64,000 nt of DNA from Anaerolineae bacterium (GTDB taxonomy: Bacteria; Chloroflexota; Anaerolineae; Aggregatilineales; Phototrophicaceae), in the NCBI GenBank assembly GCA_022822545.1, contig JAJEBE010000032.1, forward strand, positions 62,001-126,000, in the 5' to 3' direction. Position numbers and translations under genes: made by a program. How positions within the stretch are numbered: position 1 is the first letter of the stretch; each line of letters begins with the position of its first letter. The notes under the pieces were generated by a model, which was not told the origin of the DNA, searched no databases, and saw only the letters and a list, made by a program, of their open reading frames with translations. Of this stretch, positions 45,419 to 55,208 are shown piece after piece.

Positions 45419-47677
45419 ATGACACTCGACATTCGTGAATATCGCTGTCTGGTCGCTGGCAAAGAAGTCATCATCGAGACCGGACGCTTTGCCCAACAAG
45501 CCGGCGGCGCCGTCACCGTGCGCATGGGCGATACCATGCTTTTCTGCTCCACAACCATGGGCTCCCCCCGAGCTCACTTGGACTTTTTCCCGCTGAGTGT
45601 GGACTACGAAGAAAAGATGTACGCGGGCGGGCGCGTCCCGGGTGGCTTCTTCCGTCGCGAAGGCAGGCCATCGGAAGGCGCCATTCTGACCTCCCGCGTC
45701 ATCGACCGCACCTTGCGCCCCCTCTTCCCGAAGAATATGCGCAACGATGTACAAGTCATTCTCATGTCGCTTTCGCATGACAAAGAGCACCATGTCGATA
45801 TGCTGGGCATCATCGCCGCGAGCACCGCGCTCATGATTTCCGATATCCCCTGGAACGGTCCGGTCGCCGGCGCGCGCATCGGCCTGGTGGATGGCGCGCT
45901 AACCGCTAATCCTACCTACAGCGAGATGCAATCGAGCAAGCTGGACCTGCGTGTCTCCGGCACGGCTGACGCTATCAACATGGTTGAATGCAATGCCGAT
46001 CAAGTCGACGAAGATACCATGCTTGAGGCGCTTTTCATGGCGCACGACTCCCTGCAAGACGTCATCGCCTTGCAGCATCGCATACGCGCTGAAATCGGCA
46101 AGGAAAAGCAAGGACCCTCCGTCGACAATCTCGAGGACGCCTTGCTTGCGGAAGTTGAAGCGGAGGTCGAAGCGCCGATCCGCGATATCATGACCGCCCA
46201 CAGTGACCGTACCGCGCGCCGCGCCCCCCTGCAAGAAATAAAGGAAGGCCTGTTGGCCGAATACACGGCGCGGAACGCCGCCGTCGACAGCGAGGAGCCG
46301 GTTAATCTGGCTCATGTCGAACGCGCCTACGACCAAGTCATGAAGGATGTTGTCCGAGGCCGCATCGTCAACGACGGCGTCCGCCCCGATGGTAGAGGCT
46401 ACGCCGCAATGCGGCCCTTGGCGGCCGAAGTTGGTCTCGTCCCGCGTGTGCATGGCTCCGGTATGTTCCTGCGCGGCGAGACGCAAGTCTTGACGATCGC
46501 CACCCTCGGCACCCCGCGTGAAGCGCAGTTCATGGATGGCTTAAGCCCCGAGGACGACAAACGCTACATGCACCATTACAACTTCCCGCCCTATAGCACC
46601 GGCGAGACCTATCCTCTGCGCGGGCCACGCCGCCGCGAGATCGGCCATGGCGCGCTGGCGGAAAAGGCCCTGCTGGCGATGATGCCCTCGGAAGAAGAAT
46701 TTCCCTACGTCCTGCGCCTCGTCAGCGAAGTGATGAGTTCCAACGGCAGCACATCCATGGCCAGCGTCTGCGGCAGCACGCTGGCTCTGCTTGATGCAGG
46801 CGTTCCGATCAAGAATCCGGTCGGCGGCATCGCTATGGGGCTGATCAAAGAGGGCGAGAAAATCGCTGTACTGACCGATATTCAAGGCATGGAAGATCAC
46901 CTCGGTGATATGGACTTCAAAGTAGCCGGCACCGTTGACGGCATCACCGCCTTGCAGATGGACATCAAGATTGCTGGCGTTACCCGCGACATCATGCGGC
47001 AGGCGCTGGCGCAAGCCAAAGACGCCCGCCTGCAGATACTGGACGTCATCAACGCCGCCATGCCGCAACCGCGCGGATCCTTGAGCGACTTCGCGCCACG
47101 CATGGAGTCTGTCAAAATCGAAGTCGACAAGATCGGCGCTGTCATCGGGCCCGGCGGCAAGAATGTCCGCGCGCTGCAAGACGAGCACAATGTCAAAGTT
47201 GATATTCAAGAAGACGGCTTGGTCTACGTCGCCGGCGAATCCGGCGCGGAAGTGGAGCAGGCGCTCGACAAGATCCGCGCGATGGTGGAGGAGCCGGAAA
47301 TCGGCCAGATCTACACCGGTCGCGTCACCCGCACGGAAAATTATGGCGCCTTCGTCGAATTCCTCCCCAATACCGAAGGTATGGTCCACGTGTCGCAACT
47401 GGCCGACTACCATGTCAAGAGCGTCGAGGAAGAGGTCAGCGTCGGCGACGAGATCATGGTCATGGTTATCAATATCGATGGCACCGGTCGCGTCCGCCTA
47501 AGCCGGCAAGCCGTGCTCGAAGGCTGGGATGTCGAAGAAGCTATGCGCCGGGATGCCGCTGGCGGCGGCCGCCGAGGCGGCGATAGGCGCGGTGGCGGAG
47601 ACCGGCGCGGTCCCCGGCGAGATGGCAATCGCCGCGGTGGCGACAGGCGCGGCGGCCAGCGCGACCGCCGCAACTAA
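45419..47677 (+). CDS. pnp: Polyribonucleotide nucleotidyltransferase with Arg/Gly-rich tail
   Basis: [18 protein letters not shown] ([12 protein letters not shown]) and S1 domains; tail [38 protein letters not shown]. Confidence 0.98.
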   Translation: MTLDIREYRCLVAGKEVIIETGRFAQQAGGAVTVRMGDTMLFCSTTMGSPRAHLDFFPLSVDYEEKMYAGGRVPGGFFRREGRPSEGAILTSRVIDRTLRPLFPKNMRNDVQVILMSLSHDKEHHVDMLGIIAASTALMISDIPWNGPVAGARIGLVDGALTANPTYSEMQSSKLDLRVSGTADAINMVECNADQVDEDTMLEALFMAHDSLQDVIALQHRIRAEIGKEKQGPSVDNLEDALLAEVEAEVEAPIRDIMTAHSDRTARRAPLQEIKEGLLAEYTARNAAVDSEEPVNLAHVERAYDQVMKDVVRGRIVNDGVRPDGRGYAAMRPLAAEVGLVPRVHGSGMFLRGETQVLTIATLGTPREAQFMDGLSPEDDKRYMHHYNFPPYSTGETYPLRGPRRREIGHGALAEKALLAMMPSEEEFPYVLRLVSEVMSSNGSTSMASVCGSTLALLDAGVPIKNPVGGIAMGLIKEGEKIAVLTDIQGMEDHLGDMDFKVAGTVDGITALQMDIKIAGVTRDIMRQALAQAKDARLQILDVINAAMPQPRGSLSDFAPRMESVKIEVDKIGAVIGPGGKNVRALQDEHNVKVDIQEDGLVYVAGESGAEVEQALDKIRAMVEEPEIGQIYTGRVTRTENYGAFVEFLPNTEGMVHVSQLADYHVKSVEEEVSVGDEIMVMVINIDGTGRVRLSRQAVLEGWDVEEAMRRDAAGGGRRGGDRRGGGDRRGPRRDGNRRGGDRRGGQRDRRN

Positions 47678-47700
47678 CATGCTGGAGAGATCTTTGCTCG

Positions 47701-47737
47701 AACGTGCTGCGCTTCCTGCGTGGCGCGTTTTTCTTTT
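47701..47737 (+). terminator. Intrinsic terminator after pnp
   Basis: AACGTGCTGCGC TTCCT GCGTGGCGCGTT (12 bp, three G.U) followed by TTTCTTTT. Confidence 0.75.
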
Positions 47738-47765
47738 GGACCGCGCGATCTGAGGAGCTTGGGGT

Positions 47766-47945
47766 ATGACTGATGCGCCAAACAACGCCATTGCCGAAAC
47801 CGAGAATTATCTCGTCTGGGAAGTGCGCGAGCCGGACGATGAAGTTACCTATCATGTTGAGCTGGGAACGGTGACTCTGCACTTCTTGCGTGAAGAATGG
47901 AACGAATTCTTGCAGCTGATCAAGGTGGCGGCCAGCAACAGTTGA
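47766..47945 (+). CDS. Small acidic protein, 59 aa (absent from ORF track)
   Basis: MTDAPNNAIAETENYLVWEVREPDDEVTYHVELGTVTLHFLREEWNEFLQLIKVAASNS*; TGATG overlap with the next gene. Confidence 0.65.
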   Translation: MTDAPNNAIAETENYLVWEVREPDDEVTYHVELGTVTLHFLREEWNEFLQLIKVAASNS

Positions 47946-48772
47946 TGGACGCGAGACAAGTCCAAAGGTATTTTGTTGCCGTCATGGCGAAGCACCTGCC
48001 GCCGAGCGCCTCAACCTTGCGTCTGCTTGATCTGGACGGCTCCTCCGGCGAAATGCTCGCCGATCTGCGCGCCGATCTGCGCAGCTTCCATCTTGAGCCC
48101 GCCAGTCTCATCTCTTCCGCCATCAAGCCCAATTCGGTCGACGCCGTTGTCGCTTACGATATCGACCTGAACGATACCGTCCTGCGGCGCCTGCTGGCCG
48201 CCTTGCGCCCGGGCGGCAGACTGATCGCTCTGCAATCGAGCGGCTCGGTCAGCGAAGAACATCCGCGTCTGCTAACTGAAAATGGCTATATTCGCATTCT
48301 GGTGGAGCCGGCCCTCGACGGACTTGGTGTCCTGCTGCGCGGCGAAAAACCTCACCTCACAGCCGACACGGTCGAGCGGGTTCAATCGGTAGCGCGAGCG
48401 GACGAAGACGCGCTTGGCCTCGAGCAATACCGTGGCCGTTACCTTCACTTGCTCATTCAGCAATATCCCAACAAGCCAGCCTGGAAGTTGACATCGTCGG
48501 ATACGATAACCTGGCGCGCTGTCGCCATCGAACGCGCAAAGTCGCCTGTGTTGCTCGTGTTCAGCAGCTTGCCAAAAGCGGTCGGTTTCATGCAGCCGAT
48601 CGTGCTGGCCGGTCGTCTGGCCGATATCAACAAGGTCGGCAAATTCAGACGCGCAACTGCCGCCGCCTGGGCTTGGGATGCGATCCTGAACCCGACGCTG
48701 ACATCGCTGGCGTCTGCGCGCTTCACAGCAGTCGAGATTGATCCCGCGACTGCCGAAGCGCCCGATGAGTAG
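47945..48772 (+). CDS. Degenerate methyltransferase-like protein
   Basis: LRLLDLDGSSGEML, LLAALRPGGRLIALQSSG; start trimmed from 47897 to the ATG coupled with the small ORF. Confidence 0.45.
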   Translation: MDARQVQRYFVAVMAKHLPPSASTLRLLDLDGSSGEMLADLRADLRSFHLEPASLISSAIKPNSVDAVVAYDIDLNDTVLRRLLAALRPGGRLIALQSSGSVSEEHPRLLTENGYIRILVEPALDGLGVLLRGEKPHLTADTVERVQSVARADEDALGLEQYRGRYLHLLIQQYPNKPAWKLTSSDTITWRAVAIERAKSPVLLVFSSLPKAVGFMQPIVLAGRLADINKVGKFRRATAAAWAWDAILNPTLTSLASARFTAVEIDPATAEAPDE

Positions 48773-48778
48773 CGCGCG

Positions 48779-49957
48779 ATGGCGCTCAGCCTTGATGACA
48801 TCAGCTTCTTGCGTTCCCAACGCGCCAACGGCGTCTTGGCCGCCTATGCTGACGCTGACCTGTCTGACGAGAACACGCTGCCCCTTCTCACAGAATTGAG
48901 AAAGTCTCTGACCGCGGCGGAAGCAGGCGCCCTGCTGACGACCTTGCGCCTGCGCCGGAAAGCCCGGTTCAAGTTCCCGCGCTGGGCCGCCGACATGCTC
49001 TTCACCGAGGACGCCTTGCAACAAGCCAGCCATCCGCTCGCGCGCAAGTACCGCGCTGGTCTGGTCGAGTCGGATGAACTGCTCGATCTCTGCTGCGGTA
49101 TCGGCGCGGACAGCCTGGCTTTTGTCGCCAGCGGACGCCAGGTTCTCGGGCTGGATATCGACCCCGCGCGCATCGCCATCGCCCGCCACAATTCCGCTGT
49201 AATGAGGCTGAACGCAATGTTTCAAGTGGAGGACATTCGCGCCTCAATCCCAACTGGTTACGGCTGCATCTTCTTTGATCCCAGCCGTCGCGACGAGCGG
49301 GGCAGGCGAATCCATCACGTTGAGCGCTATCAGCCGCCGCTCTCGCTGGTACGTGATTTTGCGGCGAGGGAAGTCATCGTCAAGCTCTCACCCGGCGTCG
49401 ATCTGCGCCAGCTTGCGGCTTACGGCGGACAAGTCGAATTCGTCTCAGTGGCGCGCCAGTTGACCGAGGCCCTTCTCTGGCTGCATCGCCCAAGCGCGCC
49501 GCCGAAAGCGACTTTGCTCACTGAGAGCGGCGATTATCACATGATGTATCGGGACATTGACCCTGTAACAGTCACCACGCCCAAAGACTGGCTGATCGAG
49601 CCCGACCCTGCGATCCTGCGTGCCGGACTCGTGCAACAACTGGCGCGCGATCTGAATGCCGCCATGCTCGATAAGAGCATCGCCTATCTCACAGCCGAGA
49701 ACCCAGTACGGACGCCTTGGGCGCGGTCCTGGCGCATCCTGGATTGGATGCCTTTCCAACTGAAGCGGTTGCGGCGCTACCTGGCGGATCGCGGCGTCGG
49801 CTCTGTCACGGTCAAGAAACGTGGTTTTGCGCTGACGCCGCAAGAACTGATTGCCCGATTGCGACTGAAAGGCGGCTCGGAATCGCGCCTCCTGGTGATG
49901 ACCCGCCACTTTGCCAAACCGATCGCTATCATCTGTGATGATGCGCCATTTGGGTAA
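48779..49957 (+). CDS. Class I SAM methyltransferase, THUMP-like type
   Basis: DLCCGIGADSLAFVASGRQVLGLDIDP, CIFFDPSRRDERGRR. Confidence 0.85.
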   Translation: MALSLDDISFLRSQRANGVLAAYADADLSDENTLPLLTELRKSLTAAEAGALLTTLRLRRKARFKFPRWAADMLFTEDALQQASHPLARKYRAGLVESDELLDLCCGIGADSLAFVASGRQVLGLDIDPARIAIARHNSAVMRLNAMFQVEDIRASIPTGYGCIFFDPSRRDERGRRIHHVERYQPPLSLVRDFAAREVIVKLSPGVDLRQLAAYGGQVEFVSVARQLTEALLWLHRPSAPPKATLLTESGDYHMMYRDIDPVTVTTPKDWLIEPDPAILRAGLVQQLARDLNAAMLDKSIAYLTAENPVRTPWARSWRILDWMPFQLKRLRRYLADRGVGSVTVKKRGFALTPQELIARLRLKGGSESRLLVMTRHFAKPIAIICDDAPFG

Positions 49958-50022
49958 ATTGAACGAATCTTCTATAATGGACGGCATGTGTTTTTGCCGA
50001 TCGAAACAAAGAGGATCAACCG

Positions 50023-50553
50023 ATGCTGATGCGTCCGGATGAACCGCGTCAGCCTCGCCTGATAACTTGGGACGAGGTCGATCAACTGATTGACGGGCTT
50101 GTCCCGCGTATACAGCACCTTGGCCCCTTCGGCGCGATGGTGATGATCACGCGAGGCGGTGTTATCCCCGGCGGCTTGCTGGCCGAGGCGCTGAGCATTC
50201 AACATTTGCTGACGGCATCGGTGGACTTCGTATCGACTCGGCAATCGGGCATGATGGCTTGGCCCACCTTCCTGCAATTCCCCGATCCGGACTTGCTGCG
50301 CGGGCGCCGCACGCTGATTGTCGATGATGTTTGGGGCAGCGGCCGGACGAGCATCTCAGTGCGCGAACGGGTCAACTCCGCCGGCGGTACGCCTTACAAC
50401 TGCGTACTCCACTACAACCCTTATCGGACTATGTTTTCCAACCTGACCCCCGACCTCTACGGCGATGTTACCGATACTTATGTAGTTTATCCCTGGGAGA
50501 TTGATCGTGGCTTGCTCGGGCGTCCATTCGGCGACGCTCAGCCTGAAATCTGA
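50023..50553 (+). CDS. Phosphoribosyltransferase-domain protein
   Basis: MITRGGVIPGGLLAEAL, RTLIVDDVWGSGRTSISVRE. Confidence 0.85.
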   Translation: MLMRPDEPRQPRLITWDEVDQLIDGLVPRIQHLGPFGAMVMITRGGVIPGGLLAEALSIQHLLTASVDFVSTRQSGMMAWPTFLQFPDPDLLRGRRTLIVDDVWGSGRTSISVRERVNSAGGTPYNCVLHYNPYRTMFSNLTPDLYGDVTDTYVVYPWEIDRGLLGRPFGDAQPEI

Positions 50554-50813
50554 ATGCTCTTCAAGGTTAAGTTTTGGAGAACTAGTACCAATCTAAGATT
50601 TATGGGTTATAATGGCGATTGCGTCGCGTTCTGAACCTGCGGGGCGCATCGGGAGGATCGTTGAGCTTTGCCCACAATTCCTCCAGCATCGCATTGGGTT
50701 CTATGACTCGAAAACGCTACGGAATATTGTGCTTGTTCTTTTTGAGGCTTTTACCAGCTTAAACATTGCAGTCGATAGTGCTAACGAGCCTCGCGCTCGC
50801 GGCACGATAATGA

Positions 50814-50830
50814 CCTGCTCAAGCAGGAGG
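50814..50830 (+). promoter_or_regulatory. Hairpin overlapping the Shine-Dalgarno of the first S1-domain gene
   Basis: CCTGCT-CA-AGCAGG followed by AGG; SD AGGAGG at 50825-50830. Confidence 0.45.
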
Positions 50831-50843
50831 CAAATCGTTCCCT

Positions 50844-52076
50844 ATGAGTGAAACGCTAGACCCGAATACGCAGCACGATGAAAGCTTCGAGGAAATGCTC
50901 GCCTCGTCTTTCGACTTTTCATACACGCCGCCGCGGCGCGGTGAAATCCGCGAAGCCACAATTCTCCAAATCGATGAGCGCGAGATCATTGTCGATCTCG
51001 GAGCGAAACAAGATGGCATTGTGCCATCACAAGATCTGGAACGGATGGATGACGCCTTTCGAGAAAGTTTGGCGACCGGCGCCAGTGTTCCCGTCTACGT
51101 CGTCAACCCGCGCGACCAAAACGAAAATCTCATCGTTTCGATTAACATGGGTTTGCAGCGCTATGATTGGGAGAAAGCGCGCGAGCTCCTGTCTTCGCAA
51201 GACGCGGTGGATGTCAAAGTCAGCGGTTACAACAAGGGCGGCGCGCTCGTCCGCTGGAACCGGCTTGAAGGATTCATTCCAAGTTCTCATCTCGTGTCCA
51301 CCAATCTATCCGTGGATCGCAAAGAAGCGATGACACAGTTGATTGGCAATACCCTCGGCGTAAAAGTTATCGAGGTGGACCAGGATCGGCGTCGGCTGAT
51401 CTTCAGTGAACGCGAAGCCCAAAGGGAATGGCGCGCGCGCCGCAAGGCAAAGCTGCTGGCCGAGCTTAACGTTGGCGATGTGGTCAACGGCGTGGTGACC
51501 GGCTTGCGCGATTTCGGCGCTTTCGTCAACATCGGCGGCGCTGATGGCCTGATTCACGTCAGCGAATTGGCTTGGCACCGCGTCGATCATCCCCGCGATA
51601 TCTTGCATATCGGCGAGGAGATCGAAGTCTACGTGCTGAACCTTGATCGGCAAACCAACCGCATTGCGCTCAGCCGCAAGCGCTTGCTCAGCGATCCCTG
51701 GGATGATGCGCAGTATCGCTACCACGAAGGTCAATTGGTCGCAGGTTACGTCACCAATGTAGTCGATTTTGGCGCCTTTGTTGCCTTGGAAGACGGCCTA
51801 GAAGGTTTGCTCCACCTCAGCGAAATGGGCGATGGCGCCTTGAAAGAACCCTATTCCTACGTGCAAAAGGGTGATCACCTGTCCTTGCGCATCAGCCACC
51901 TTGAGCCGGAAAAGCGGCGCGTCGGTTTCACCCAGCGCTGGGGCACCGAGCTTGGTGAAGACGGCGAGGACGAAGCCGGCGTCGTCACTGCCTCCGGCGA
52001 CGATGCCGCCGCAGAAGCGCAAACTGAAGAAGCGCCGACGAACGAAGCTGAACCGGACGTCAAAGACGCGCCGTAG
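50844..52076 (+). CDS. rpsA: Ribosomal protein S1-like, four S1 domains (copy 1)
   Basis: Four S1 motifs including VVNGVVTGLRDFGAFVNIGGADGLIHVSELAW. Confidence 0.9.
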   Translation: MSETLDPNTQHDESFEEMLASSFDFSYTPPRRGEIREATILQIDEREIIVDLGAKQDGIVPSQDLERMDDAFRESLATGASVPVYVVNPRDQNENLIVSINMGLQRYDWEKARELLSSQDAVDVKVSGYNKGGALVRWNRLEGFIPSSHLVSTNLSVDRKEAMTQLIGNTLGVKVIEVDQDRRRLIFSEREAQREWRARRKAKLLAELNVGDVVNGVVTGLRDFGAFVNIGGADGLIHVSELAWHRVDHPRDILHIGEEIEVYVLNLDRQTNRIALSRKRLLSDPWDDAQYRYHEGQLVAGYVTNVVDFGAFVALEDGLEGLLHLSEMGDGALKEPYSYVQKGDHLSLRISHLEPEKRRVGFTQRWGTELGEDGEDEAGVVTASGDDAAAEAQTEEAPTNEAEPDVKDAP

Positions 52077-52169
52077 ACGTATCCGAAGCCGACTAGATCG
52101 CCGCAAAAGCGCAGCACTTTTACGCCTGCCTGAAAGGTGGGCGCCGTGTCTTTTTCTCTAGCTGCTATG

Positions 52170-52198
52170 TTGACAGTCGTGTACAGCGACAGTATAAT
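52170..52198 (+). promoter_or_regulatory. Consensus sigma70 promoter TTGACA-N17-TATAAT
   Basis: TTGACA 52170-52175, TATAAT 52193-52198. Confidence 0.85.
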
Positions 52199-52270
52199 TC
52201 GCCGCGTGTTTTGGTGAGGTCATTTCGTCCGTTTGAAGGTTGTAATCGTAGACGAGCCGGGAATACCAAG

Positions 52271-52309
52271 CCTGGATGTTCAGTTAAGACTGAAGCCGGG
52301 TTTTATTTT
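52271..52309 (+). terminator. Intrinsic terminator in leader of second S1 gene (attenuator candidate)
   Basis: CCTGG-ATG-TTCAGT-TAAG-ACTGAA-G-CCGGG then TTTTATTTT. Confidence 0.7.
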
Positions 52310-52438
52310 GCCTGGAGAACGATAGTGTACTCGCGGCAATTTCGCCCGGCTCCATAGAATCCAGCGCTTATTATCACGCCCGACGAATACGCGCTCGCCA
52401 GAATGCGATGGTCATTCGTAAGGAGAGAGCAATTGCTT

Positions 52439-53713
52439 ATGCACACAGAATCTGTAGCAAGTGAGTCGGTGGAAGAGCTGGATTTCGCGGCGCTTTTGGA
52501 AGAGTCGCTCGCCGAGAGTCAACTCGAGCGAGGCGATATCGTTAACGGAACCGTGCTGTCTATAGACGGCCAAGGCTTGATTGTTGATATCGGCTGGAAG
52601 CAAGACGGAATCGTCACCCGCGGCGATATCGAACGCATGGGCATGAGTACCATGGACTTCCAGGTGAACGCGGAAATCGCCGTTGCGGTTGTCAATCTTA
52701 GCGACCACGATGGCAACTTGATCCTTTCCGCCGCTCAAGCCCGCCAAAACGAAGACTGGAAACGCGCCGAAGAACTCATGAACGACGAGACGCTTTGGAC
52801 CGGCGAAATCATTGATACCAACCGGGGCGGCGTGATTATGGCCTTTGGACACCTCCGTGGATTTGTTCCCGCCAGCCACGTTCTGGATCTGCCGCGCGGC
52901 CTAAGAGAAGAAGAGCGCACCGCTTTCTTGCAGAAACTGGTGGGGAACGAGGTCACAGTCAAGGTCATCGAAGTGAATCGCAAGCGGCGCCGCCTGGTCT
53001 TCAGCCAATTGGAAGCGGAGCAGGAAAACCGTACCGCGCGCAAGGAGGCCTTGCTCAGCGAACTTTCAGAAGGGGCTACGCGTAAAGGTGTTGTCAGCGG
53101 CCTTTGTGATTTCGGCGCCTTTGTCGATCTCGGCGGCGCTGATGGCTTGGTTCATATTTCGGAATTGGCTTGGCATCGCGTGCGCCATCCCAGCCAGGTA
53201 TTAGCCGTCGGCGACGAAGTGGATGTATTCATTCTCAATCTCGATGAACAGGGCAAACGCATCGGCCTTAGTTTGAAGCGGCTTCTGCCCAATCCCTGGA
53301 CCCTGGTCGATGACATGTACCACATCGGCCAATTGGTCGAAGGTGTCATCAGCCGCCTCGAATCTTTTGGCGCATTCATCAGCCTTGATCCCGGAATCGA
53401 AGCCCTGCTGCACGTCAGCCAGATGTCCAACAATCCCGATGAGAACCCTCTGCGCCATCTCTACGAAGGGCAGAAACTGCTGATGCGTATCATCAGCATC
53501 GAGGCCGACCGGCAGCGCCTCGGCTTGAGCCTCACCGAAGTGACCGCCGCTGAAAAATCCCAATGGGATGAACGCCAGCTTGAGCTGGTGGCTGCCGCCT
53601 CAGAAGCGGCGCAGCTTGAGGCGGAACAAGCGGAAACCGCCGCGCAAGAAGCGGCCCAAGCCGCGGACGAGACTGAGTTGGAGACTGTCCAGAGCGACGG
53701 CGATGAGAGTTAG
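52439..53713 (+). CDS. rpsA: Ribosomal protein S1-like, four S1 domains (copy 2)
   Basis: GDIVNGTVLSIDGQGLIVDIGWKQDGIV, GFVPASHVL, GVVSGLCDFGAFVDLGGADGLVHISELAW. Start trimmed from 52403. Confidence 0.9.
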   Translation: MHTESVASESVEELDFAALLEESLAESQLERGDIVNGTVLSIDGQGLIVDIGWKQDGIVTRGDIERMGMSTMDFQVNAEIAVAVVNLSDHDGNLILSAAQARQNEDWKRAEELMNDETLWTGEIIDTNRGGVIMAFGHLRGFVPASHVLDLPRGLREEERTAFLQKLVGNEVTVKVIEVNRKRRRLVFSQLEAEQENRTARKEALLSELSEGATRKGVVSGLCDFGAFVDLGGADGLVHISELAWHRVRHPSQVLAVGDEVDVFILNLDEQGKRIGLSLKRLLPNPWTLVDDMYHIGQLVEGVISRLESFGAFISLDPGIEALLHVSQMSNNPDENPLRHLYEGQKLLMRIISIEADRQRLGLSLTEVTAAEKSQWDERQLELVAAASEAAQLEAEQAETAAQEAAQAADETELETVQSDGDES

Positions 53714-53750
53714 CCTGTTGCTCGCGCAAGTTCTACGTTATACTGCAAAC

Positions 53751-53764
53751 CCTGCTCATGCAGG
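53751..53764 (+). promoter_or_regulatory. Hairpin in rpsU leader, near-identical to that of the first S1 gene
   Basis: CCTGCTCATGCAGG versus CCTGCTCAAGCAGG at 50814. Confidence 0.4.
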
Positions 53765-53802
53765 CTCTCGGATGAATTAGCATAAAAGGTGGTGATTACG
53801 GC

Positions 53803-53994
53803 ATGGCTTCGGTCAAACTAAAGCCAGGCGAAAGTCAGGAACAATTACTGCGCCGTTTCCGCAAGCGCGTGACAAATGCCGGTATCTTGAGCACGGTTCG
53901 GCGCAAACGCTGGCATATCTCCAAGAGCGAATTGCGGCGCATCGAAAAGAAAAAGGCGATTCGGCGTTCGCGCCGGCGCCAGCGCAAAGTCTGA
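53803..53994 (+). CDS. rpsU: 30S ribosomal protein S21
   Basis: 63 aa basic; VKLKPGESQEQLLRRFRKRVTNAGILSTVRRKRWHISKSELRR. Confidence 0.93.
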   Translation: MASVKLKPGESQEQLLRRFRKRVTNAGILSTVRRKRWHISKSELRRIEKKKAIRRSRRRQRKV

Positions 53995-54124
53995 TTGACT
54001 CGTTCCTCGCGTTGATCGTCTTTCAGAAATTCCGGCTCGAAAGTGAAGAATTCCGCTGTATACCTGGATTGCAGCGGCTCTTTGCGTTATACTGAGCGTC
54101 CAATCGTCTGTAAACAGGAGGCAT

Positions 54125-54361
54125 ATGGCTAAGAAAGAAGAAAAGATAGAAGTGGAAGGTACGGTTATCGAAGCCCTGCCCAATACGCAGTTCATGGTGG
54201 AGCTTGATAACGAACACCGGGTCTTGGCTTATTTGTCGGGCAAGATGCGTAAATTCTACATTCGTATTTTGTTGGGAGACCGCGTTAAAGTGGAAATGAG
54301 CCCCTACGATATGAACCGTGGGCGCATCATTTATCGTCATAAGGACAATGTGCGCACCTAG
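54125..54361 (+). CDS. infA: Translation initiation factor IF-1
   Basis: [56 protein letters not shown]. Confidence 0.98.
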   Translation: MAKKEEKIEVEGTVIEALPNTQFMVELDNEHRVLAYLSGKMRKFYIRILLGDRVKVEMSPYDMNRGRIIYRHKDNVRT

Positions 54362-54444
54362 CTTTGGCGCCGCCCATCGTCGCTGAGAGACGACGGCGCG
54401 GCCACACAACGGGAGCAATCGCATGTTTCCGCTAAAGACTTGAG

Positions 54445-54480
54445 AAACGGGCCATCAATCGCTGGCTCGTTTGTTTTGTA
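54445..54480. terminator. Intrinsic terminator between convergent infA and menG/ubiE
   Basis: AAACGGGCCA TCAATCGC TGGCTCGTTT then GTTTTGT. Confidence 0.75.
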
Positions 54481-54487
54481 TCCATGC

Positions 54488-55204
54488 CTAAGGAGGCCTG
54501 ACGCCCCAATGCACTGCCATCGTGCCGAACATCATTGACTTGAAGCCGACGTCTTTGAACCCGACTGCCTCGACCAGCCGCGCCAGCTCCAGCGGCGTCT
54601 TAAACGCTGCCGTCGATTCCGGCAAGTAGCGATAGGCCTCCGAAGCCGCTTTGCCGCCGATGACTCGGCCAATCAAGGGGATGCCATAGCGCAAGTGCAG
54701 CATGATCAGCGGCTTCAGCGGATTGTCCGACGGCGGCGAGGTATCCAGGATGACAATGCGTCCGCCGGGCTTGAGCACTCGCTTCTGCTCGGTGAGCGCC
54801 CTCGGAATATCGACGACATTCCGCATCAGATAACCCGAGACCACCGCGTCAAAGCTGCCGTCGGCGTAGGGCAGGCGCAGCGCGTCCGCGCCCGTCCAGG
54901 CGACTCGCGGCCCGTATGGCGCGCGCCGTCGTCCGACCCGCATCATTTGCAGGGCGAAATCGGCGCCGACGACTTGCGCGTCCGGCGCTTTTTTCAGCGC
55001 TTCAAAGGCGATGTCACCGGTGCCCGCCGCGATATCAAGCAAACGCCCCGCCTGCGGGAGCGCCGCCATCTCTACTACGAATCGCCGCCATTTCTGATCC
55101 TGCCCGCCGCTGATCAGCCGGTTGATCAGATCGTAACGCGCGGCGATCCCATCAAACATCGCCTGCACGTACTCTGAGCGCGCATCGCCGCGGAGTTCCG
55201 CCAT
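54488..55204 (-). CDS. UbiE/MenG-family quinone methyltransferase
   Basis: MFDGIAARYDLINRLISGGQDQKWRR, LLDIAAGTGDIAFEAL, VVSGYLMRNVVDIPRAL. Confidence 0.93.
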   Translation of the reverse strand: MAELRGDARSEYVQAMFDGIAARYDLINRLISGGQDQKWRRFVVEMAALPQAGRLLDIAAGTGDIAFEALKKAPDAQVVGADFALQMMRVGRRRAPYGPRVAWTGADALRLPYADGSFDAVVSGYLMRNVVDIPRALTEQKRVLKPGGRIVILDTSPPSDNPLKPLIMLHLRYGIPLIGRVIGGKAASEAYRYLPESTAAFKTPLELARLVEAVGFKDVGFKSMMFGTMAVHWGVRPP

Positions 55205-55208
55205 ACGC

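Noticed and set aside
50776-50785. TAGTGCTAA resembling half of a CIRCE element upstream of the first S1 gene
   Set aside because: The opposite arm at 9-nt spacing does not match.
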